Positions 25,991 to 46,659 of a stretch of 64,000 nucleotides of DNA are shown here, one piece after another (the stretch's first letter is position 1; each line of letters starts with the position of its first letter). A model generated the notes under the pieces. That model saw only the letters and a list, made by a program, of their open reading frames with translations, was not told the origin of the DNA and did no database searches. Both the position numbers and the translations under genes were made by a program. The DNA lies in contig PTEX01000011.1 in assembly GCA_003342815.1 (NCBI GenBank), positions 1,652,363-1,716,362 of the forward strand, written 5' to 3'. The stretch is from Eudromia elegans (Eukaryota; Chordata; Aves; Tinamiformes; Tinamidae).

Positions 25991-28228
25991 GAGTCTGATC
26001 TATGAGGCAGTCTGGCAGTTAGCATCCCTTATTTGTAGTATTTCTCCACAAGACTTTACTCTCACTTGTCAAACTGTTTGGATTCCTGACATCTTGGTTG
26101 TGGGAATGTAACTCTCGTTAAGCTGAGCTCATGATAACAGATACTGGGTGCATTAGTACAGATGCCTCCCCAAGACAGGCTAATACTTGAGTCTGGCAGG
26201 AGCTGCAGTGTGGATTATGTCTTGCAGCACTGCAGTTGCCTCTTGTCAGATTGTACAGTTGCAGCAATCTAACCACTAATAGTACTTAGAATGTCTTTTT
26301 AGGACATAGTGTTGTAACTGAGGTGACTGCTTAGCACAAAATGATGAGCCCATTTGGCCTAGTACGATCCAGACTTCTCCTCCTCCCTCCCTGGTGCAGA
26401 GTGATCTTCTGCTACCAATGTAAGCTGTTCCTACATGATGTTTTCATCCTTTCCAATGGAAAAAAAAATATATGAATGCTTCAGTGAATGCTTCAGGGCT
26501 TTTTTTTTTTTTTTTGTTTTGTTTTTGGAGTGGGAGGTAATGCAGAAATTTGTTCGTGGACTGGCGTTTGCTGCTGCCTCGCAGAACCCTGTGGGGAGGT
26601 GAAGACAGGAGTTAGTAAGACACGGGTTAGCAGTGCCCCCTTGCCGCAATAGGGGCGGACTGCAAACCGGGCGGCTCTGGCAGAGCCGCGGCTAGCAGGT
26701 CGGGGAAGCTGCTGCTCTCTTGGTGCTCCTGAGGCCACATCCCGAAACTCATGTTCGGGCGAGGGCTCCGCAGCCCGAGGGCGCTATAAGAGAAGCGAGG
26801 AACCCGTCAGAGTGCGGCTGCATGGGCAGAGTCTGGAGCAGGTGGTGTGTGAGTGGAGACTACGGGAGCCAGGCCTGTCTGGCCTCTCTTAGCCCCATTT
26901 AGAGAGAAGGCTGAAGAGAATTAGCGCAGGTGGAACCCAGTACTCCGGCCCCACGCCGCCCCGGCAGCACCAGGGCCGGCCCTGCTGCCGGGCACGCGTG
27001 TCCGGTGCCTCCCAGGAGCCGGCACCGGGATGTCCTCAGTGCCCCTGCCTGGACGGCGCCTGTCTGGGGGCCTCAGCTAAATTAAAATTAACTTCAAGCT
27101 GAATCATTTGGTACCATAGGAGAGCGTGGAGAAAACACTGTGCTGTTTGTGGGGCCCAGCGAGGGGCTGGCACCTTTGCCTACCTGTTGCTGCTGTCGAG
27201 CTGCACGTCTTGGCGTTACTTGGAGTGTGGTTCAATGAGTGCGGGCCCGAATCTCGCAAGATCCTGTGCCGGGTGGGGGTATCTCCCCACTGCCCCATCC
27301 GCACGGCTGCCCCACATGCTCAGGGAGTGGGGAGGCTTTGCTGTGTTTTGCCCCCAAACTGGGGGGTTGGTTTGGAGCAGGACGCTGCCGAGGCCTGGTG
27401 CAGCCCTTGGGGTTTGTGTCCCAAGTCTTCACCCGGACCTCTAAAAGCTGAGACGTGGGGCAGCGTGCAGCTATGACGCATCCCTGGGAGAACCGGCGCG
27501 GCTGCTTTTCTCCTTTCCCCACGCTTGCCCCAGGAAGCCGCGTTCCCACTCCCGCTGGAGTGGTGCCCTCCCAGCCGCTCCTGCTCTGCCGCCGGCGCCT
27601 CCGCCAACGCGACGCCTGGTGCTCTGTGAGCTAGAAACTCTCCCCACAAAGTGTCAGCTATTCCTGCCACTTTGCAGCTTGGTTTCTAACCTCCTCCATC
27701 ACGAAGGTGGCCTCAGGTCCCAGCTGCCCCACAAGGACGGCGCTGAGTGATGCCCTTGCTCCTCGGTTCCGCACGGCTGCCTCTGTCTGCAAAGTACAAG
27801 CCCCGTGTGGCCAAGAGCTGGGCCGGGGCCCCGGGCACCCGGGTCTGCCCTGTGTGGTGCTTGTGGGGTGGAAGGAAGCTGCTCTGGTGGGGGAATCGAT
27901 GCAGCGGTTGCAGGGACAGCCGCGTGGCCCTGAGCAGCCCCCCTCTTTCCCCGCCGCTCGAGGGCTTCTAACCCTGTGTTAAAATAACAGCGTTGGCGAA
28001 GGGGTCACTCCCTCCAGGACACGCTGAGGTCACTCTCCCTCTCCTCTCTGAAAGGAAGGAAACCCTATCCCCTGCCCTAGATTCCCTGCTTGGGTTTCTC
28101 AGGGCTATTCCTGGCACGGGGCTCCGCTGCCTTGAGCATTTCCACTGCTCTCTCCATCCCTCCAATTCCTCCTTCCTCCCTCGTCCTTCCTCTCGTCCCT
28201 GCGCCCTTGGTGGCTGCGGTGCCTCCGC
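25991..28228. other. CENPN-FADS6 intergenic spacer; no CMC2 found
   Basis: The first kilobase is of mixed composition and includes a T-rich run at 26501-26523; the rest grows progressively GC-rich. Long frames on both strands after 27 kb reflect the scarcity of stop codons in GC-rich DNA, not genes. I searched the plus strand for the CMC2 start (MHPDLSPHLH-like) and twin CX9C motifs and saw neither. Confidence 0.5.
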
Positions 28229-28229
28229 T

Positions 28230-28678
28230 GGGCGCTGAGGATGGAGGCCGCTCTGGGACGCGGCGGGATTAGTGCAATCGCTCATCTGCATTTGCTGCCC
28301 TCCCCGTCCCGTGCTGCTCCTCCCTTCCCCAAACTGCTCCCGGCCGGGACGTGCTGCGGGGAGCCCGGCTGCTGGCCCGGGTAGCACCGCGTAGCACCGC
28401 GGCTGGGTGAGTACCGGCACGGCGGGTTCCCCTCCTCCGCGGGCTCTCCCACCCGTCGCTGCTGCTGCATCCCGCGGCTTCCCGGCAGCGCAGCTGCTGC
28501 TCCGGCGTTTACTCCTTGAGCGTCGCTGCCCTTGCCGCGTCCTTCGGCAGCAGCGCGGGTGGCTGGACCCGGTGGCTCGGGGCGGGAGGACGGGGCGGGC
28601 GGTGCAGGGGGACATATCTGAGGCTGGCGGTGCCGTTGGGTGCCGCTGCCCGCCGTGACTCTCCGTGTCCGCAGCACG
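28230..28678 (+). promoter_or_regulatory. CpG-rich FADS6 promoter and possible 5' UTR exon
   Basis: Dense CpG DNA leads up to the FADS6 start codon. A splice-acceptor-like sequence (gtgtccgcag, AG at 28673-28674) lies four bases before the ATG at 28679. This suggests that a noncoding first exon is spliced just ahead of the start. A donor cannot be fixed by eye; gtgagtacc at 28407-28415 is one candidate. A small direct duplication (gtagcaccgc twice) sits at 28381-28400. Confidence 0.5.
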
Positions 28679-31600
28679 ATGCCGGCGGGGGCCGTGGCCC
28701 CGCAGGAGCAGCCAGACGTCCCCGGTGGGGCGGCGCAGGTCCCAGGGCAGCCGCTGTGCTGGGGTGGCAGGACGGAGGTGCCGCCCCGCGAGGAGTCCCT
28801 CATGGGCGAGCTCTCGCGCCTGGTGCAGGCGGTGGTGAGGAGCAGCAGCTGGTGGGAGCGGCACGGCGTGGACGTCTGCATCCTCACGCTCAGCCTGCTC
28901 CTGCTGCCCGCCGGTGAGTGCCGCCCCGCGAGCTGCGCAGTCTGTGCCTGGCGGCTGCAAAGGGCTCTTCACCAGCGGCGCAGCCCGCGCCAGGCTGCAG
29001 TGCCCTGGCTCTGCTGGCACCCAGCCCTGGGCACCTTCGTGGTGTGAGGTGCAATGGTCGAGCCCGTGTCCTCTGGGCCAACACCAGGTTCTCCCCAGGA
29101 TTCACCCCAGCTTGAGCTTTTACCCCGCTGGGGCTGCTGGCATTGTGGGCGGATGGCGCTTGTCCCCAGAAATGGCCTGTCCTTCCTCTCCCAGCCAAAC
29201 CTGGAAATCCATCCAGGGAGAGAACGAGCTCTTGCAAAGCCCTGCGGCTCGTGCCAGGCACCACATCCTCCCTTGCCCATCTCAGGGGTTCTCCTGCATT
29301 CCCCCGCCGCACAGAGCTGCACAAATTCCCATGTGGAAGTGGCCGAGCCCTGGTGCTCCCGCGAGGCCGGTGCGGGTGGAGGTGGCCGATGCCGGCAGGG
29401 CCGGTGGGGAGGGTTGCCCAACGGGCGGCAGGTTGTGCTCCTGGCCACGCCTGGGCTTGTGCCGGGCGGGAATGCGGCAGCGCCGGCACGCCTGGCTGAG
29501 CTGCAGCGTCTCTCAGCCGCCCCCAGCGCGTTTGCCCCCCGGGATGTGGGGCTGGCCCGGGGGTGACGCTCGTGTCGCCCTCCCACCGTGGCTCCGCAGG
29601 GTTCCTGTGCCTGCGGTCAGCCCACGCCGGCCCCTTCCTGGCCGGCATCGTCATCCTCGGCGTGTCGCACCACACGCTGAGCGTGAAGGGCAGCCACCTG
29701 GCCAGCCACAATGCCCTCACCGAGTCCAAGGCCTGGGGCAAAGTGTGGGCCGTCTTCTTCATCGAGGTGAGCGGGGGCCTGACGTGGCCGCAGCAGCCGC
29801 CCCGCTGCGCGCGGGGCCGTGTCCCCGGCACTGCCTCTCCGCTCTTCCCTCCCAGCTCTGCTCGGCCTTCACAGCCGAGCAGGGCACCTACAACCACGTG
29901 AAGCTGCACCATGGCTACACCAACATCATCGGCCTGGGCGACTCCAGCACCTGGAAGCTTCCTTTCCTCAACCGCTACGTCTACATGTTCCTCGCGCCCC
30001 TCGCGGTGCCCATCATCACCCCTCTCGTCGCACTGGGTGCGTGGCCAAGCTGCGCGGGAAAGGGGCACTGGCTCTGGGGAGGCTGTCAGGGAGGTTTCAC
30101 TCTGACAAGGAGTCACATCTGGTCACATCTGGGTGGTTGAGGTGGGTGGCAGTGGGAGTACAGAGGTGATGCTGCTCGCTGGTTCACCAGGAGCTGCTCC
30201 AGCAAAGGTGCTTCCTCCACCCCTTCTTCACCCTGCAGATCTCCCCACGCTGGTCAAGCCTTGGAGGCTCTGGCGAAGGCCCTCATTAGCCCCACGTGCC
30301 CCAGACCCGCTCTGCCTTACTCCAGACCCCGGGCTCTGGTGGGGTGCATGTTGCACGGGGGTCCCCAGGCACTCCCCCAGGCACTGCGTTGCAGCGGCAG
30401 CGGTGGCCACGTGCGGGCTTGGGGCTCCAGGTGCTGCTTGGCAGCAGCTCTGTCAGGCCACGCAGTGACTGGGAGGAAATGGTGGTGCCAGGAGATGATC
30501 CAGGGAAAAAGCCCAGAAAATGCTCGGATAAGGAAGTGCAGCCCTGCTGGGCTTTGGGGCTGAGCTCTCAGCAGTGCCAAGAAAGGCAAATGCGAAGAAA
30601 AGGTTGATTCAGACAGATTTTCCTACCATACCCCCATTGCAGAGGAGGGAGCAGGATCTGATTTTGCTCTGTCCTTGACCAGATGAGAACTGTCTTCCTC
30701 TGAGGGAAGGGGCCAGGAGCATCTTTGTGCTGCAGCCCATTAAATTGGCCCTTGAAATGCTTAGCAGGGCTTGGGCCTTCCAGTCAGCCCAGGGACTGGG
30801 GAAACGGGCCAGGAGGGTAGGGTGAAGGCAGTGCAGGGCTGCACAGCGGGTTGTGCATGTGTGTAAACCCAGGCCTCCCTCCCACGTGCCACCTTTTCTT
30901 CCCTTTGCAGACTTGCTGAGGAGCGTCAAGTGGAAAACAGCCCTCCGGACTGTTTGCTTCATGCTCCTGGGTCTTTACTCCCACTACTGGATTCTGCTCC
31001 ACGTCTCAGGCTTCCAGTCCGCCTGGTCCGCTCTGCTCTGCATGCTGGTCACCCGCTCCCTCCTCGCGCATCCCTATATCCACGTGAACATCTTCCAGGT
31101 AGGAACATTAAGCTCCAAGATGTCCCAGGAGCCTTGGCAAGGGGCCAGTCACCACCCAGTGAAACAGTCCTGATGATGCCAGCGACCTAAAGATGGGTGG
31201 GTTTTGCTGTAGTCTCCTGTGCTGATTTCACAGCAGAGGAGGTTCAGGCACGGAGTGAAAAGGGGGAGAGTAAATGCAAAGGGCTGTGCTGGGGTCTCCT
31301 CCCTGCTAGGATGAATCATGGTGGCTTATGGATTTGTAGGTCTTGTTGCATGCATACTGTTGTACAAGAAGCTGGAAGCCCCTGGGCTGGGCAGAGGCTG
31401 TTTGCACCGGTGTGTCTGGCGTGGAGCCCGGCTGCTCCGCGGGTGAAGGGTTGGGAAGGGGACAGGGACGGTGGCCATGAGCTGCCCCCCACCAGAGCTG
31501 CCGTTCCCCTCGCAGCACATCGGCCTGCCCATGTTCGCTGCTGACAGGAAGCCCGCGCGCATTCGGCTCATGAGCCTCGGCGTGCTCAACCTGCCCCGCA

Positions 31601-31948
31601 ACGCGCTGCTCGACTGGTCCTTCGGCCACTCGCTCATCAGCTGCCACGTGGAGCATCACCTCTTCCCCAGCCTCTCCGACAACATGTGCCTGAAGGTGAG
31701 GGCAGCGGCACCGCTGTCCGGGCTTGCACAGAGGGCTCGGCACCACCGAGCTCGACTTGCTCACAGACGCCGGGGTAACTCTGCCCTGGCCTTTGCAGAT
31801 CAAACCCATCGTCTCACGGTACCTGCGGGAGAAGCAGCTGCCCTACAATGAGGACTCCTACTCGTCCCGGCTCCGGCTCTTCCTGCAGAAGTACGAGGAG
31901 CTCATGGTCCATGCTCCCCCCATAACAGAGCTGGTCGGCATCCAGTGA
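28679..31948 (+). CDS. FADS6: Fatty acid desaturase 6, six coding exons
   Basis: Predicted membrane-bound front-end type fatty acid desaturase of the ER; its substrate is not established as far as I know. Exons: 28679-28913, 29600-29766, 29856-30036, 30911-31098, 31516-31695 and 31799-31948. All splice sites are canonical and phases close to 366 aa. Histidine boxes are present: HLASH (residues 111-115), HVKLHH (148-153) and HVEHH (301-305). Hydrophobic segments lie near residues 63-77, 90-103, 175-193 and 206-225. The C-terminal PPITELVGIQ matches human PPITELVGLQ, and SSWWERHGVD is identical to human. The first 50 or so residues are divergent and rich in Pro/Gly/Glu, as is the low-complexity human N-terminus. 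Human FADS6 lies at 17q25, so its place between CENPN and KLKB1 is unexpected. Confidence 0.96.
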
Positions 31949-32168
31949 GCCCGAGGATGCTGCCCCGGCCATCACAGCGGGGATGGTGGTTTGGGCAGCA
32001 TCACAACATGGAACGCTCGCCTCCATAAAGCAGCGCGTAGGAAGCCCGTCCCTGCCCGGTGTCTTGCTTTAGCAGAGCTAGAGCCGTGTGCCGGCACCAC
32101 ACGCAGCTCCCGGTCATCCCCGGAGCCAGGACTTGGTTCCATCCCCTGGCAGACGCCAATGATGGAGA

Positions 32169-32206
32169 GGAAAATCCCTCTCTGTGACCAGGAAAATCCC
32201 TCTCTG
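32169..32206. repeat. Two-copy direct repeat, 16-base unit
   Basis: The unit ggaaaatccctctctg occurs at 32169-32184 and again at 32191-32206, 22 bases apart and identical, which suggests a recent slippage duplication. Confidence 0.85.
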
Positions 32207-33335
32207 CGGCTGTTTTCCCCCTTCCACGTCCCTAGGGCAGGAGGGGCCGGGGGCTACATGCCGGGCAGTGCAGCCTCCCCATGGCAAGTGCCTCCAGGGC
32301 TTATGCTGGAGCTGAGCAGGCGTTTGGCTGCGCCAGGGGTTGGGGTTGCCGGGGCCAGGGTTGTTATCAGGGACCTGCAAGGCCAACAGCAAAGTCCAAC
32401 CCTGGGTGCCTGTGGGGCGGGGTGCAGCTCATGGGCCAAGCGGGGACGCGAGGGGGCTTGGTGCTCCCGACACCCCCGTATGCGGCTGCATGTTGTGAAA
32501 GAGCCCAAGGGCAAATCCTCGCCCTCTGAGCCCGGCTTACGCCAGCTCCGGGGGTGGCGACGTGAGCGCGGCTGGCACCAGGGCTGGGCCCGGGCAGCAG
32601 TGCCGCTGGGACCGGCAAGACAGGCTTTAAGTGCGTGTCAGCAAAGGGTAACCTGGGCAGCAGGGGCCAGGGCCTGTGTCCTCAGCCCGTGTCCTCCGGG
32701 TTTTTTCTAACCCTACTCCAAAAGGAGCACAAAATTTGGCCTCTGCTGTTGCGGCAGCCCCAAAGGGCTCCCAAGCGTTGGTGGGAGCGGCAGCCCTTTC
32801 CATCGGGACTGTGTTTCGGCTGATAGCGTTTTGTGTGGTGCCATGTAAGGGCAAATGTTTGCAGCCGCTGTGGTCAGCGGGACATGACCTGAGCACTGGG
32901 AAATACTCCCATTATTCCCTGTTGGAATTGGCGTTTACAGCAGAGGTTAAGTGGAGGCACTAGTTTTTGCCCTGTAAAGGAGGATTTCCAGCATCCCCCG
33001 CTCAGAGGCTCCCAAACTGCTGCCTCAAGCAATTTCCACCTCCCCAACTCTCAGTTTGGCTCCTTTTGCAGCTGATATTAGTGCACCTGTGTTGAAATTA
33101 CAGTTCCAGCCTGGTTTCTCTGGGTGGTGGGCTGGAAACTTCTGTTGGGCTGGGGCTCCAGAGGGGGAACACAGATGGTGAAGCCCTCAGAAATGCTGGT
33201 CCAATGCATGGAAACGCCCCAGAGGAGAGGGGAGACAGAGGCATGGAGCCAGCTCATGTCATCATCGTGCTCCTGGTGAAAGCTGTGAACCGGTTTCGAA
33301 GACGGTGAGCGAAAGCACGTGGGTTTTATGACCTT

Positions 33336-33341
33336 ATTAAA
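33336..33341 (+). terminator. Candidate distal FADS6 poly(A) signal
   Basis: An ATTAAA hexamer lies about 1.4 kb past the FADS6 stop. It is one of two candidates and is unproven. Confidence 0.3.
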
Positions 33342-33545
33342 CCAGCTTTTAGCTGCAAACGCCTCTCAGTCTTATTTGCCCTTCAGAAACTCCTTTATTG
33401 CTCGGCGGGGTGTTTTGGCCTCCGTACAGTCCTGAAGTGTCTCCCGGGCCCGTCCAGCCGCCCTCCCTGCCTGGTGCTCCCTGGGGCTGGGCTCCTCCTC
33501 GCCCTGCCTCTGCCTAGTTGGGTTTTGATTGAGCCAAGGTGGTGT

Positions 33546-33557
33546 GGGGGGGGGGGG
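33546..33557 (+). repeat. Poly-G run
   Basis: An uninterrupted run of about 12 guanines, prone to sequencing length error and to quadruplex formation. Confidence 0.8.
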
Positions 33558-34391
33558 TCAGAAAGAAGTTAAATAGTGAAAGATGAAGCTTTGTGGTGTG
33601 TGGGAACTATCACAGAGGCAGATTGGGAGCTTGGCAGGGAGGTTCATGCTCCAGCACTGATTTTTTTTTTCCTCCTTTTTCAGGAGGAAGCTGCAGGTTA
33701 AAGTCAGCATCTCTTCCTTTCCTCTCGGGAGCAGCTAGGCTTTGGATGGGTACTGAGCTGCTTTCTTAACCCAGAAGGCCTTGCCCATTAACCACCTTGT
33801 AATTAATCAAGCAAATGCAATACAAAGCCCAGGAAAGGGTGCTTATTCGGTGCCCTTCCTTGCAGCCTGGGAGCAGGGAAGCACAGGCTGCTCCTGCAGC
33901 CCTGGCATAGCCCAGGCCCCTGATGCCTCCTGGACGCTGGGTGGTGAAGGGGGGTCAGGAGCACCCTGGTGTTGGTTTGAGACCCTTAGAACAGCCGCGT
34001 TTCTTGGGCATTTCCCTGTGGTTAAATGTTGAAACTCCCAGTGGAGTTGAAAGCCCCGGAGCGCCTTGGCCTTAGGTCGCCGCTCTGTGGAGGGGGGTCT
34101 CCTGGTGCCCACAGAGGTCTGGTTCCCCCCAGCACCTGCACGTGGCACCTGAGATCCAGCTCCTCAAGCCCCTGCATCCCTTCCCTGAGCATCCTCGCAG
34201 GCCTCATCTCCACCCCCCGCATCCCTGATCCAAGCACCACTCACGTCCTGGCACTGAGCAGCCCCCAGCCCTGCACGCCTGAAACGCGCATCCCCGGCCC
34301 CGCACCCCCCAGCCCGCCCTCCATCTCCCCGCATCCCGCCGCTCCGAGGCCCGAGGCGGAGCCCCGTGGCCGGGTACCACGGAGGCCTCAC

Positions 34392-34443
34392 CGTAGAGAG
34401 GGGTCGCTCGAGCGGCCGCCAGGCGAACTCCCTTCTTCTCCAT
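34392..34443 (-). CDS. Possible first coding exon of an unidentified gene
   Basis: On the minus strand an ATG in near-ideal context (ACCATGG) opens a frame reading MEKKGVRLAAARATPLY, 52 bases long. It ends at a strong donor (CTACG|GTGAGG, GT at 34391-34390), leaving phase 1. An inverted CCAAT motif lies about 40 bases upstream, inside the CpG island. I do not recognise the peptide: it is not the start of any 16q23, 17q25 or 4q35 neighbour I can recall. No convincing second exon is visible downstream before the FADS6 stop, so the rest could lie beyond FADS6 or the exon could be chance. Confidence 0.3.
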
Positions 34444-34582
34444 GGTACGGCCGACTTCCGCGTACAGGACGCCGCGCGTTGCCATTGGCTACCGGCGCGG
34501 GGGCGGGGTCACGCTGAGCGGGAAGAGGGGCGAGTGCAGCGACGGCGTCCCGGGCGTTGAGGGTATTCTGAGGGGAGCGAGG

Positions 34583-34640
34583 GGCCGTGCGCAGCGCGGG
34601 GTTCGTGCGCAGCGCGGGGGCCGTGCGCAGCGCGGGGCTG
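34583..34640. repeat. Three-copy 18-base tandem repeat in CpG island
   Basis: The core gtgcgcagcgcgggg recurs at 34587, 34605 and 34623 with a period of exactly 18 bases. A period divisible by three keeps any reading frame, but no gene is assigned here. Confidence 0.85.
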
Positions 34641-34986
34641 GTGTGGAGTCCGCGGCCTCCGCGGGGAGCGAGGCGCTGCCCGGGCGTGCGCGTTGTGAGA
34701 GTGTTACGGGTGTAAACACGGGAGCCAGCAGCAGTGCCGAGAGCCGTCACGACTGCAGCTCCTGCCCAACTCAGGTAGTCTTTGCAGCAGCAGCGTCAGA
34801 CAAGATTTTCCAGAACTTCTAAGGCTTTCTCTGTATGCAAAATACGTCAAAGTTCATTTTATGCTATCACTGAAATAATCTGTAAACTCTTAATGGACTT
34901 GGGTGGGTGACAGAATCAAGTCCCGTCGTTCAGGCAATCTTTTTTCCTGCCGTACCAGAGCCAGCAAATCTGATTTATTACAGCTT

Positions 34987-34992
34987 TTTATT
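34987..34992 (-). terminator. Poly(A) signal of the KLKB1-like gene
   Basis: AATAAA on the minus strand lies 51 bases past the stop at 35044. A second AATAAA is at 34979-34974. Both imply a short 3' UTR. Confidence 0.7.
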
Positions 34993-35043
34993 TAGTAAAT
35001 GTGAAGTTTGTTCATTCTTCTTTTCTGCATCCAAGCCTGAGGT

Positions 35044-46659
<11,616 letters not shown>

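Larger units (their letters stand above)
31949..34050. other. FADS6 3' flank, GC-rich, no gene seen
   Basis: The first part is presumably the FADS6 3' UTR. A CATAAA variant lies near 32023 and an ATTAAA at 33336-33341, either of which could end the transcript. FDXR, the neighbour expected in mammals, is not recognisable. Long open frames here are composition artefacts. Confidence 0.5.
34050..34800. promoter_or_regulatory. Unassigned CpG island
   Basis: A strong CpG-dense block lies between the FADS6 3' flank and the KLKB1 3' end. Both neighbouring genes end or are far from here, so the island serves neither as an obvious promoter. It contains a CCAAT-type motif on the minus strand (cattggc at 34482-34488), upstream of the putative first exon at 34443-34392, and an 18-base tandem repeat. 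It looks like the promoter of an unidentified transcript. Confidence 0.6.

Noticed and set aside
25860-28670. Possible CMC2 gene upstream of CENPN
   Set aside because: No plus-strand exon with the CMC2 start or twin CX9C motifs could be found by eye; a small, split exon could still have been missed.
27968-30140. Very long open frames on both strands (up to about 400 codons) around FADS6
   Set aside because: They overlap the real FADS6 exons in other frames or on the opposite strand. They lie in CpG-rich DNA where stop codons are rare, and contain no domain or splice logic.
31949-34390. Possible FDXR or other 17q25 neighbour after FADS6
   Set aside because: No Rossmann-type motif or splice-consistent exon was seen on either strand.
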